DNA of 64,000 nucleotides from Hyphomicrobiales bacterium (GTDB lineage: Bacteria > Pseudomonadota > Alphaproteobacteria > Rhizobiales > Rhizobiaceae): positions 124,001 through 188,000 of the forward strand of contig UCCA01000023.1 of NCBI GenBank assembly GCA_900470805.1, in the 5' to 3' direction. Under the pieces are notes generated by a model that did no database searches, was not told the DNA's origin, and worked only from the letters and a program-made list of their open reading frames with translations. Position numbers and translations under genes: made by a program. This document shows, piece by piece, positions 16,947-25,330 of this stretch. Position 1 is the stretch's first letter. Every line of letters begins with the position of its first letter.

Positions 16947-19900
16947 ATGGCACAGTTCTTTATCGGCAGGCCTATCCTGGCCTGGGTCTTTGCTCTGTTC
17001 ATCTCCATTGCGGGCATCATCGCCCTCCCCTTCCTGCCGATCGCGCAGTATCCGAAGGTCGCTCCTCCGCAACTCAGCATCTCGACCGCCTATCCCGGCG
17101 CATCGCCGCAGGAAATCTATCAGGGCGTAACCCGCCTGATTGAAGAAGAGCTCAATGGCGTCAGCGGCATGATGTACTTCGAGTCGACGTCTGACACGTC
17201 GGGGGCAGTCAGTATCAACGCCACCTTCGAGGCGGGCACCGATATCGATCAGGGCTCGGTGGACGTTCAAAATGCCATCCGTCGCGTCGAGTCTCGCCTT
17301 CCGTCCGCGGTGACGTCACAGGGCGTCACGGTAGAAGAGGCCGCCTCCGGCTTCCTGATGATGGTCACCTTGACATCGACCGACGGCAGGCTCGACGAGG
17401 TCGCCCTCGGAGATTACCTGAACCGCAACGTGCTCGGCGAAATTCGTCGCATCGACGGCGTCGGGCGTGCCCAGATGTTTGCCGCCCAACGCGCTATGCG
17501 TGTTTGGATTGATCCAGACAAACTGGTCGGCTTGAATCTGACGGCGGCAGACGTCAATGCCGCCATTACCGCACAGAACGCGCAGGTCGCCGCCGGTCAG
17601 ATCGGTGCCGCCCCCAACCCCGTCAGCCAGGATTTGACCGCGACGGTGCTCGTGCAGGGCCAGCTCAGCGACCCTAAGGCGTTCGGCGATATCATCCTTC
17701 GTGCCAATCCGGATGGAAGCGCCGTTCTTTTGAAGGATGTCGCGCGGATCGAACTCGGAGCGGAGAACTACAACTTCACCAGCCGGCTGAACGGTCAGCC
17801 GAGTGCTGCCGTCGGCATACAGTTGTCCGCGACGGGCAATGCCGTTGCGACATCCACCGCCGTGAAGGCGAAGATGGACGAACTGTCGCGCTTCTTCCCC
17901 AAAGGCGTTGAATACGCCACGCCTTATGACACCAGCCCGTTCGTCTCCGCATCGATCGAAAAAGTGCTGCACACGCTGATCGAGGCGGTGGTGCTCGTGT
18001 TCATCGTGATGTTCGTCTTCCTGCAGAACTTCCGTTATACCGTCATACCGACACTCGTCGTCCCCGTTGCCTTGCTGGGCACCTGCGCGATCATGTTTGC
18101 GACCGGATTTTCCATCAACGTGCTGACCATGTTCGCAATGGTCCTCGCTATCGGCATCCTGGTGGATGACGCCATTGTGGTCGTCGAGAACGTCGAACGT
18201 ATCATGGCTGAAGAAGGCCTGTCGCCGAAGGCGGCGACACGAAAAGCCATGAGCCAGATCACCGGAGCAATCCTCGGAATCACGCTCGTGCTCTCTTGTG
18301 TGTTTATCCCCATGGCCTTTTTCCCCGGCTCGACGGGTATCATCTACCGCCAGTTTTCGTTGACGATGGTCGTCTCGATCCTGTTCTCGGCGTTCCTGGC
18401 GCTATCACTTACCCCTGCCCTGTGTGCGACCTTCCTCAAGCCGATCACAAAAGGCCATCATGAAAAGAGGGGACCTGCCGGCTGGTTCAATCGCAAGTTC
18501 GATGGCTTGACCAGTGGCTACGCCAGGATCACGCTCGGGATGGCCCGCCGTGCCGGACGAATGATGATCGTCTATCTCGCGCTCGTCATCGGTCTTGGCT
18601 ACCTTTTTATCAACCTGCCATCCGCTTTCGTGCCGGCGGAAGACCAAGGCAACCTGCTCGTTGACATTCAGGGACCGCCGGAAGCGAGCGCCAACCGTAC
18701 GCAGGCATCGGTCGAGCAGATCGAGAAAATTTTCAGGACTGAGCCCGGCGTAAAGGATGTCATTGCCATTCAAGGGTTCAGCTTCTCCGGAAGTGGCGCC
18801 AACGCGGCGTTGATGTTCGTGACGCTCAAGGACTGGAAGGAACGCGGTGACGGCAATTCCGCGCAAGATATCGCCGACCGCGTGAACATGCAGCTCTTCG
18901 GCTTGAAGGACGCAACCAGTTTTGCGCTGTCTCCTCCGGCGATCGAAGGCTTTGGAGCGACCGGTGGCTTCTCGTTCCGTCTCCAGGATAGGAATGGCGT
19001 TGGTCAGCTCGCTTTGTCCGCAGCTGGAGCAGAGCTGATGGCCAAGGCAAGCCAGAATCCCGTGTTGACGGGCATGCGCGTAGAGGGGCTCCCTGATGCG
19101 GCGCAGGTCCTGTTGGTCATCGATCGCGAGAAGGCGAACACGTTCGGCATTACCTTCGCCGACATCAACAACACCATCACGGCAAACCTCGGTTCGTCAT
19201 ACATCAACGACTTCCCGAATGCGGGGCGAATGCAGCGTGTGATCGTCCAGGCGCAAGATCAGAGCCGCCTTCAGGTCGAAGACCTGTTGAAGCTCAACGT
19301 CCGCAACGCCAGCGGCGGCATGGTTCCGCTTTCATCTTTCGCTATCGCTCAGTGGCAGAAAGGCTCGCCGCAGATCGTTGGCTACAACGGCTACCCAACC
19401 GTGCGTATCGCGGGTGAGCCAGCACCGGGCAACTCCTCGGGCGCTGCGATCGCTGAAATGGAACGTTTGGCGGCCGAAATGCCGGATGGCATCGGCTTTG
19501 AGTGGACAGGGCAGTCTCTGGAGGAGATCAAGTCCGGCTCGCAAGCGCCGTTCCTCTTCGGCATCAGCCTGCTCTTCGTCTTTCTGCTGCTGGCGGGCCT
19601 CTACGAGAGCTGGTCAATTCCTCTATCCGTGATGCTCGTCGTGCCGCTGGGTGTCATCGGCTGCGTGCTCGCGGTTATGGCAGCGGGCATGCCGAACGAC
19701 ATCTACTTCAAGGTGGGTCTTATTGCGATCATCGGGTTGTCGGCGAAGAATGCGATCCTGATCATCGAGTTTGCCAAGGACAATTACGCCGAGGGCAAAC
19801 CGTTGCTCGAATCGGCTATCGAAGCCGCGAGGCTTCGATTCCGACCGATCATCATGACCTCGCTCGCATTTACCCTCGGTGTCGTACCGCTGGCCATCGC

Positions 19901-20105
19901 CTCCGGAGCCAGTGCCGCCAGCCAGAACGCCATTGGCACCGCCGTTCTCGGCGGCATGATTTCGGCAACACTTCTGGCTGTCTTTTTCGTGCCAGCCTTC
20001 TTCGTGTTCGTTCTGAAGCTTTTGCGAACCAAGCGACCGTTGGCGGAAGATCGACAGTTGGAGCCGGCGCCCTCTTCGACCGCGCACATCACGCCGCCGC
20101 AATGA
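16947..20105 (+). CDS. RND-family multidrug efflux pump (AcrB/MexB/BepE-like)
   Basis: A 1052-residue proton-driven inner-membrane pump of the HAE1 class. It begins with FFIGRPILAWVFALF, typical of the family. The proton-relay aspartates are in GILVDDAIVVVENVER (TM4 region) and the matching lysine in GLSAKNAILIIEFAKD (TM10 region). Two large periplasmic loops and twelve helices fit the full-length class. It works with the adaptor encoded just upstream and an unlinked outer-membrane channel. In rhizobia, such pumps remove flavonoids, bile-like detergents or antibiotics; the substrate is not readable here. A terminator-like hairpin lies 4 nt after the stop. Confidence 0.95.
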   Translation: MAQFFIGRPILAWVFALFISIAGIIALPFLPIAQYPKVAPPQLSISTAYPGASPQEIYQGVTRLIEEELNGVSGMMYFESTSDTSGAVSINATFEAGTDIDQGSVDVQNAIRRVESRLPSAVTSQGVTVEEAASGFLMMVTLTSTDGRLDEVALGDYLNRNVLGEIRRIDGVGRAQMFAAQRAMRVWIDPDKLVGLNLTAADVNAAITAQNAQVAAGQIGAAPNPVSQDLTATVLVQGQLSDPKAFGDIILRANPDGSAVLLKDVARIELGAENYNFTSRLNGQPSAAVGIQLSATGNAVATSTAVKAKMDELSRFFPKGVEYATPYDTSPFVSASIEKVLHTLIEAVVLVFIVMFVFLQNFRYTVIPTLVVPVALLGTCAIMFATGFSINVLTMFAMVLAIGILVDDAIVVVENVERIMAEEGLSPKAATRKAMSQITGAILGITLVLSCVFIPMAFFPGSTGIIYRQFSLTMVVSILFSAFLALSLTPALCATFLKPITKGHHEKRGPAGWFNRKFDGLTSGYARITLGMARRAGRMMIVYLALVIGLGYLFINLPSAFVPAEDQGNLLVDIQGPPEASANRTQASVEQIEKIFRTEPGVKDVIAIQGFSFSGSGANAALMFVTLKDWKERGDGNSAQDIADRVNMQLFGLKDATSFALSPPAIEGFGATGGFSFRLQDRNGVGQLALSAAGAELMAKASQNPVLTGMRVEGLPDAAQVLLVIDREKANTFGITFADINNTITANLGSSYINDFPNAGRMQRVIVQAQDQSRLQVEDLLKLNVRNASGGMVPLSSFAIAQWQKGSPQIVGYNGYPTVRIAGEPAPGNSSGAAIAEMERLAAEMPDGIGFEWTGQSLEEIKSGSQAPFLFGISLLFVFLLLAGLYESWSIPLSVMLVVPLGVIGCVLAVMAAGMPNDIYFKVGLIAIIGLSAKNAILIIEFAKDNYAEGKPLLESAIEAARLRFRPIIMTSLAFTLGVVPLAIASGASAASQNAIGTAVLGGMISATLLAVFFVPAFFVFVLKLLRTKRPLAEDRQLEPAPSSTAHITPPQ

Positions 20106-20108
20106 AGA

Positions 20109-20140
20109 ATTCCTCCGGGCGTCTATCGGTCCGGAGGAAT
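20109..20140 (+). terminator. Terminator-like hairpin after RND pump gene
   Basis: Arms ATTCCTCCGG (20109-20118) and CCGGAGGAAT (20131-20140) form a perfect 10-bp stem with a 12-nt loop, followed by CCCTTTCTTG. It lies 4 nt past the efflux operon stop codon. Confidence 0.65.
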
Positions 20141-20184
20141 CCCTTTCTTGCCTTCCTTCAACGAGGATGGTGCAGACGCAGACA

Positions 20185-20216
20185 TGGCCGCGAGGCATTC
20201 TGGATCCTCGCGGCCA
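20185..20216 (-). terminator. Terminator-like hairpin after DUF4394 gene
   Basis: Arms TGGCCGCGAGG (20185-20195) and CCTCGCGGCCA (20206-20216) form a perfect 11-bp stem with a 10-nt loop. It lies 15 nt past the end of the minus-strand DUF4394 gene, in the convergent gap with the efflux operon. No T-run is evident. Confidence 0.55.
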
Positions 20217-20230
20217 ATTGATCTTGGACG

Positions 20231-21013
20231 TTAGTTCGAAAGGATGGTTATCGCACGAAGCTCCTTGTCGATGCCTGAGATCTTGCCCGCTTCCGTCGCT
20301 GCTCCGGTATTCAGATCAACGGTATAAAGCGTCTTGCTTGCCGCGAGCCAGGCGGTGTTCTTTCCGTCCTCGGTCGTCTGGATATCGAACGCATAGGCTG
20401 CGGGCGTGCCCCCGATCCCCAGCTTGCCGATTGCCTTCAGCGTGCCGTCGTTCGGCTTGGTCTGCTGGATCAGCGCACCGATGGTCGCATCGATATTGTA
20501 CATAGCGGTTTTTTCCGGTTTGCCATAGGAATTCGTATAGGCAGCCGCAACGATGTTGGGTGTTTCGCCCTTGTGCATGTCGCCGTCTTCGTAAGCGAGC
20601 ACACCATCGACGGTGACCGCGCCCGTATCGGGATGAACGCGATGGTTTGTCGTCCCGGTCATGTATCGCAGGCGATCCGCCATCGGATTGAAGTCGACGA
20701 TAACGGGCGCTTGCGTCATGGCGAGAGGCTTGTCCATCCTGGCAACCTCTGTCGCTGCGCCTGTCTCCAGATTGATGGAAACGATGGTGCTTTCGGGTGT
20801 GACGCCGACCACGGTCTTCGTGCCTGGGCGAAAATCGATGCCAACCAGCTTCTCGACACCGGAGACGTCGATGGTCTTGGTAACGTCCGGCTTCTCGGTA
20901 TCGAACATGACCAGTGTCTTGTCGCCGACCAGCCCGAGTACCGGCGCGGCCTGCGCGGCCGTGGCTGCCAGGATCGACGCCGCGGTGATGATGGCGATCT
21001 TGAAATCTTTCAT
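20231..21013 (-). CDS. Exported DUF4394 domain protein
   Basis: A 260-residue protein with a signal peptide (FKIAIITAASILAATAAQA) and a mature part of beta-propeller-like repeats, recognisable as DUF4394: VLGLVGDKTLVMFDT, LVGIDFRPGTK, DFNPMADRLRYMTG and AAYTNSY. The biochemical role of the family is unknown. Its gene is divergent from an ECF sigma/anti-sigma pair. DUF4394 genes are repeatedly found next to SigK/RskA-type pairs, so it is probably a target of that sigma factor and part of an envelope-stress response; that is inference. An 11-bp hairpin follows the stop codon. Confidence 0.82.
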   Translation of the reverse strand: MKDFKIAIITAASILAATAAQAAPVLGLVGDKTLVMFDTEKPDVTKTIDVSGVEKLVGIDFRPGTKTVVGVTPESTIVSINLETGAATEVARMDKPLAMTQAPVIVDFNPMADRLRYMTGTTNHRVHPDTGAVTVDGVLAYEDGDMHKGETPNIVAAAYTNSYGKPEKTAMYNIDATIGALIQQTKPNDGTLKAIGKLGIGGTPAAYAFDIQTTEDGKNTAWLAASKTLYTVDLNTGAATEAGKISGIDKELRAITILSN

Positions 21014-21261
21014 GTCTTTTCTCCCTAAGGTTCAGCAGGTCGGGAAGCACCAAGAAAGGCCTTCCTGCACTGATGACACGTGGCACGTCTGTTTGGATGC
21101 AGGCGCTCGAAAAAGATTTGCATCTATTTTCGGCTGCGGCGTGTAGAGCCGTTATGGACACTTTGGAAAAGAACGAGATATCCGATTGCGGCAGGCGTCC
21201 GGGGAACTTGGCGGACGCAGGTGCTCGCGATGCCGTAAACGCGGAAAGCAAGGGAGACCCG

Positions 21262-21813
21262 ATGCCTGATCCTCAGCAGATATTGGCAGGTGCACTGGGC
21301 GCCTGCGCGCACGGGGACAAGGCGGGTTTGCGCCTGATCTTCGATAGCGAGGGTGCGCGGTTGATGGCGGTCGCCCATCGCATTCTCAGGCGCCATGACC
21401 TCGCCGAGGAGATCGTGCAGGATGCCTTCATTCAAATCTGGAGCAAGGCATCGTCCTATTCGCCGGACCGCGGATCTGCCCGCGGCTGGATCTACGCCAT
21501 CGTCAGAAACAAGGCGCTGAACGCACTGCGGGACGGAAAGCGTTGGGAATCGAGCGATAGTGAAGCGCTGGAGCGGCTACAGGATGCAGCCCAGGACACG
21601 TTCCCGACTGACCTGTTCGAGGCTCTCGACCGGGAGAGCAACCTTCGCAGATGCCTGGGTCAACTCGACGAAAGAAAGCGGACGAGCATCCTGATGGCCT
21701 ATGTATCCGGCTACACCCATGGTGAGATAGCCGGTCGGTTGAAGGTCCCGCTTGGGACCGCGAAGGCATGGATCAAGCGTGGCCTCACCTCTCTTCGGGA
21801 GTGCATGTCATGA
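21262..21813 (+). CDS. ECF sigma factor (SigK-like)
   Basis: A 183-residue RNA polymerase sigma factor of the extracytoplasmic-function type. Region 2 is visible as AVAHRILRRHDLAEEIVQDAFIQIW, then RGSARGWIYAIVRNKALNALR. Region 4 ends with MAYVSGYTHGEIAGRLKVPLGTAKAWIKRGL. The frame is open to 21073, but the ATG at 21262 follows AAGGGAGA and gives normal length. Its stop overlaps the start of the anti-sigma gene (ATGA), so the two are co-translated. The neighbour on the other side is a divergent DUF4394 gene. Confidence 0.9.
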   Translation: MPDPQQILAGALGACAHGDKAGLRLIFDSEGARLMAVAHRILRRHDLAEEIVQDAFIQIWSKASSYSPDRGSARGWIYAIVRNKALNALRDGKRWESSDSEALERLQDAAQDTFPTDLFEALDRESNLRRCLGQLDERKRTSILMAYVSGYTHGEIAGRLKVPLGTAKAWIKRGLTSLRECMS

Positions 21814-22523
21814 GCAGCCCCGAACGAACACCGATCGAGCGTGCGGACGACTATGTTCTGGGGCTGCTCGATGATAAGGAACGTATCGACTTCGAAGCCG
21901 AGATGGAGGCCGACCATGCGCTGCGCGCAGCCGTTGCCGGCAGTCGGGACAGATTTCTGGAACTCGACCTCACGGGCTACGCCGAACCGATCCCCGCGGA
22001 GCTATGGTCGCGCATCGAAGCGTCACTTCGAATCCCGCATGACGTGGGCACGCCAGAGCCACTCACAAAAGCAGAGAGCGCCAACGATAACAGCCTCTCG
22101 CATTGGAAACGGACCGCGTTTGCCGGCATCGCTGCGTCTGCGGTCCTTGCTGTTGCATTGGGATATATGGTTTTTGATCAGCAGAAACCCGAGGTTATTG
22201 CCGTACTCATGGACGAGAACGGAGCGCCCCGGGTCCTTGTTGAGGACTTTGGTGACACGCACGCGCGGATTACGCCGCTCGGCGATTTTAAAGCACCGAC
22301 AGACAAGTCCATGCAGGTATGGACCCTCCCCAACAAGGAACTGGGTGCAACCTCTCTCGGTCTTCTCGGCACATGGCAGACGGCCACGCTCGACAGTCGC
22401 GCGCTGCCAATGCCGCATGAAGAGCAGCTCTACGAAATTACCCTGGAGCAGCCTGGCGGCTCGCCAACTGGCCGGCCCACTGGTCCTATTCTCGTCAAGG
22501 GATTTGCCAAGATTCCGCGGTGA
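21810..22523 (+). CDS. Anti-sigma factor, RskA-like
   Basis: A 237-residue single-pass membrane protein that should hold the co-encoded ECF sigma factor inactive. The cytoplasmic N-terminus (DDYVLGLLDDKERIDFEAEMEADHALR) matches the zinc-free RskA anti-sigma domain. One helix near residues 100-120 (TAFAGIAASAVLAVALGYMVF) crosses the membrane. The C-terminal periplasmic RskA domain contains MQVWTLPNKE and YEITLEQPGGSPTGRPTGP. The start ATG at 21810 overlaps the sigma stop. Release would require proteolysis or redox change of the periplasmic domain, as in known RskA systems; not shown here. Confidence 0.88.
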   Translation: MSSPERTPIERADDYVLGLLDDKERIDFEAEMEADHALRAAVAGSRDRFLELDLTGYAEPIPAELWSRIEASLRIPHDVGTPEPLTKAESANDNSLSHWKRTAFAGIAASAVLAVALGYMVFDQQKPEVIAVLMDENGAPRVLVEDFGDTHARITPLGDFKAPTDKSMQVWTLPNKELGATSLGLLGTWQTATLDSRALPMPHEEQLYEITLEQPGGSPTGRPTGPILVKGFAKIPR

Positions 22524-22675
22524 CGCCGCTCAGAGGGCATGAATGCAGGTGCCGTTGGCGGGCTGGCGGGCAATGGGCATCCAGTCCGGCACTCAACCGA
22601 CTGGATCGGAGTATTGACAACAGTGCGTCGTGCGGCCACCGATGAGCGGATGCATTGTTCGGCGGTCTTGATTTT

Positions 22676-25024
22676 ATGAGCACATTTATGCAGCGCCCGA
22701 GGATATTGGCGGAGCTGTTGGGTCGACCCGAGCCTGTCGTTGTGGTGGCCGCACCGGCGGGAATGGGAAAGTCCGTTGTTCTCAGCCAGATCGCAGAGCG
22801 ATTGGGCGTTTGCGTACAGGTCGGCGCCACTCCTGTCAGTTATGCGCCTGGAGAGATTGTCGTTTGGGATATTCCACCGAACGTAAAACCGGAGGCGCTT
22901 GCGGAGACTTTCGTTTCCGGCACCGCTCGGATCTTCATCGCCAAACGAACGGAGGTCGTTTTACCTGGATTGTCGCGCGCCGTGGCCTATGGCAAGGCGC
23001 ATGTCGCCGACCCCGCGATCTTGCTGTTGTCCGATTCCGAGCTAACCGCGGCCTTCGGTAAGGCTATGGCCACGGATGCCCATGAACGCTCTGGCGGCTG
23101 GCCACTGATTGTCTTCAACGCTTCGCTTACCGGCAACGCACTGACAATGTTCCTGGCAACCGACCTTCTGCAGCCGATGCCGGCGGCAGCTCTCGTCGAT
23201 CTGCAAATGCTCTTGGATGGATTCAGCGTTGGACCAGACGACGAGTACGCGCTGCTTCCATTTCATCGCGGTGGGCCGCTTACGACACCCTCGATCGCTG
23301 CCGAATTGCGCACTGCACTGGACCGTGTGATTGAAGAGCGTCTGGCGACGCCGGCCGAAGCCAAGGCGATTGCCGAAGCATTCGCGGAGCGCGGTCGTCC
23401 TGTAGAAGCGATCTTGACGTTCCAACGCGCCGGCTTCTTCGACAGTGCGTTGCGCGTTTTCAATGACGAGCACGGAGACTTTTTCCTCTACTTTCATGGT
23501 CCGGCCGCCTTCGAGCGTGTGCTGGCCGGTTTTCCGCGCAGCTTCGCTCTGCAAACGGAGGCTTTGGTTCTATCCCTCGCGCTTCAGGCGCTCAAAAGAG
23601 GCGACATCTCGAGAGCGCGGCGGTTGCTCGCTGATCGCTTCGGCGATCTGGCGAATGATCCCGACGCGGTGTTTTCAGCACGCTCGGTCTTCTCGCGGGA
23701 ATTCCGCGCCTTCCGGCTGCTCATGCTTCTCTACGAGGATTACTTCGTCTCCGAGGAATTGCTGCAGAGGTGCTTTGCGCTGGTCGCGGAATTCCCGCTC
23801 GATGATCATCTTTTCAGGGGCAGCTTCTATAACTCGGTGCTCGAATTCTACATTCGCAACCGGCGGCTGGCGGAGGCGGAAGATGTTGCTCAGCGCGCCA
23901 TGCATCACTACCAGAGCGCAAAGTCACCAATGCTGTCGTTCTACATCAGTCTCCATCAGGCATTGATCCGACTGCTGATGGGAGACGCGCTGGCGGCCCG
24001 CAAATATGCGGCGCTGTCTGCTAAAAGCTTGTCGGAGGTTCCTTTTGAAAGCCCGAGCGACGTTCGACTGCAACGTCTTCTGGAGGCGTGCATTGAGTAT
24101 GAGGCTGGCCGTGCCGAGCCTCTGGCCCGGTTCCTGAGCCTCGAAATCGACGATTTCTCTCATGGCGAGATCTGGCCAAGTCTGCTCGAACTCGCGCTGC
24201 ACTATGGCAGTCAGGCGCTCGGCGAGCATTTTTCGACAATCGCGGCTCGCAGCTTTCTCGATCGCTGGCGTGTCTACCAAGTCTCGAACCGGCAGTTCCA
24301 GACGATGATCGAGATCAGGGAAGCAACGATCCTGCAGAATGCCAACCGGTGGCAGGAGGCCTCTGAACGTCTCAACGCCATCGATTCACGCATCGACCGC
24401 AACTGGGTGCTCAATTCCGACCAGATACTGGAGCGGATGGACAATCGCGACGAGCTTGCACTCGTGCTGGCGTGGCTAAGACAGGTGGTCTACGAGCAGT
24501 CCGATCGGGAAGGCCTCGATGACCTTATCCTTGGCGTCATGCGTAACCTCAACCTGACCGATCGCCAGCGGATCAGTCTTGACGTTTGGCTTGCCTACAT
24601 CGCCAAGCGGCAGAGAAACCTGACACGCGCGCGCGCGATTTTGCTGAAGACATTCGAGGATTGCGCGCGGCTCGGTGCAATCGCCCCTCTGTCGGAAGAG
24701 CGGGTTTTTCTGGACGAGCTGATCCTAAATGAGCGCATATCAGGATTTCTTTCGACGTCACTCGCAACGAAGCAGATCATTCGCAAGCTGCGCGACAGCG
24801 GACGGTTATCGACCGGTCTGGGAGAGCGTCATGATCTCTCGCGTCAGGAGAGTAAAGTCCTGCTGATGATCTCCGAGGGTGCCGCAAACAAATTCGTCGC
24901 CCATACGCTTGGACTGAGCGAGGCGACAGTGAAGTTTCATCTTGGAAACGTGTACCGCAAGCTCGGATGCCGCAACCGAAAAGAAGCAATCAGTTCGGCA
25001 CGTGCCCTCGGAATTGTTCGCTGA
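22676..25024 (+). CDS. MalT-like large LuxR-family transcriptional activator (STAND-type)
   Basis: About 782 residues. The N-terminus carries a P-loop (AAPAGMGKSVVL) as in MalT-type STAND ATPases. A long helical region with TPR-like repeats fills the middle. The C-terminal LuxR helix-turn-helix is clear: LSRQESKVLLMISEGAANKFVAHTLGLSEATVKFHLGNVYRKLG. Such proteins oligomerise on DNA when ATP and a small inducer bind. The frame reaches a TTG at 22655; the ATG at 22676 is preferred. It is followed by direct repeats (25065-25096) and a peptide-type ABC/hydantoinase operon on the same strand, so it is the likely activator of that operon. The helical middle is divergent and I cannot name a closer subfamily. 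Confidence 0.85.
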   Translation: MSTFMQRPRILAELLGRPEPVVVVAAPAGMGKSVVLSQIAERLGVCVQVGATPVSYAPGEIVVWDIPPNVKPEALAETFVSGTARIFIAKRTEVVLPGLSRAVAYGKAHVADPAILLLSDSELTAAFGKAMATDAHERSGGWPLIVFNASLTGNALTMFLATDLLQPMPAAALVDLQMLLDGFSVGPDDEYALLPFHRGGPLTTPSIAAELRTALDRVIEERLATPAEAKAIAEAFAERGRPVEAILTFQRAGFFDSALRVFNDEHGDFFLYFHGPAAFERVLAGFPRSFALQTEALVLSLALQALKRGDISRARRLLADRFGDLANDPDAVFSARSVFSREFRAFRLLMLLYEDYFVSEELLQRCFALVAEFPLDDHLFRGSFYNSVLEFYIRNRRLAEAEDVAQRAMHHYQSAKSPMLSFYISLHQALIRLLMGDALAARKYAALSAKSLSEVPFESPSDVRLQRLLEACIEYEAGRAEPLARFLSLEIDDFSHGEIWPSLLELALHYGSQALGEHFSTIAARSFLDRWRVYQVSNRQFQTMIEIREATILQNANRWQEASERLNAIDSRIDRNWVLNSDQILERMDNRDELALVLAWLRQVVYEQSDREGLDDLILGVMRNLNLTDRQRISLDVWLAYIAKRQRNLTRARAILLKTFEDCARLGAIAPLSEERVFLDELILNERISGFLSTSLATKQIIRKLRDSGRLSTGLGERHDLSRQESKVLLMISEGAANKFVAHTLGLSEATVKFHLGNVYRKLGCRNRKEAISSARALGIVR

Positions 25025-25330
25025 TCATTTCGCCTTTGGTTAGGTTATTCTCCGTTAGGCACTTAAAAACCTAGAGCATTTATGCAAAAACCTAGACCTT
25101 TCGTCGGTTGGCCGGTCCATTTTCCTGTGCAATCTTTGAGCTAAGACGCTTGCCGATGGAAAGCGTTGTGCGCTCACCATATGCGACCGGAAACCCAAGT
25201 ACCCAGTCGCCATCTCGTGAATACGCTGTCGGATTAGGGCGTTGTCCCATAGGTGCAAAAAGACGCCGGGGCGACATTCAACAAATCGTCGGGCAACAAG
25301 CCCGCAGGGAACTTTGAACCGGGAGATAGC
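25025..25330. promoter_or_regulatory. Promoter region of peptide-type ABC/hydantoinase operon
   Basis: 306 nt between the MalT-like regulator and the binding-protein gene. It holds two copies of AAAAACCTAGA at 25065-25075 and 25086-25096, in the same orientation, 21 bp apart (two helix turns), and two GTTAGG elements just upstream. MalT-type activators bind direct repeats, so these are candidate activator sites. The rest shows no gene; open frames on both strands look accidental. Confidence 0.5.

Noticed and set aside
21078..21088. ACGTG-G-CACGT palindrome between DUF4394 and the ECF sigma gene
   Set aside because: Only 11 bp long and common by chance in GC-rich DNA; no regulator to connect it with.
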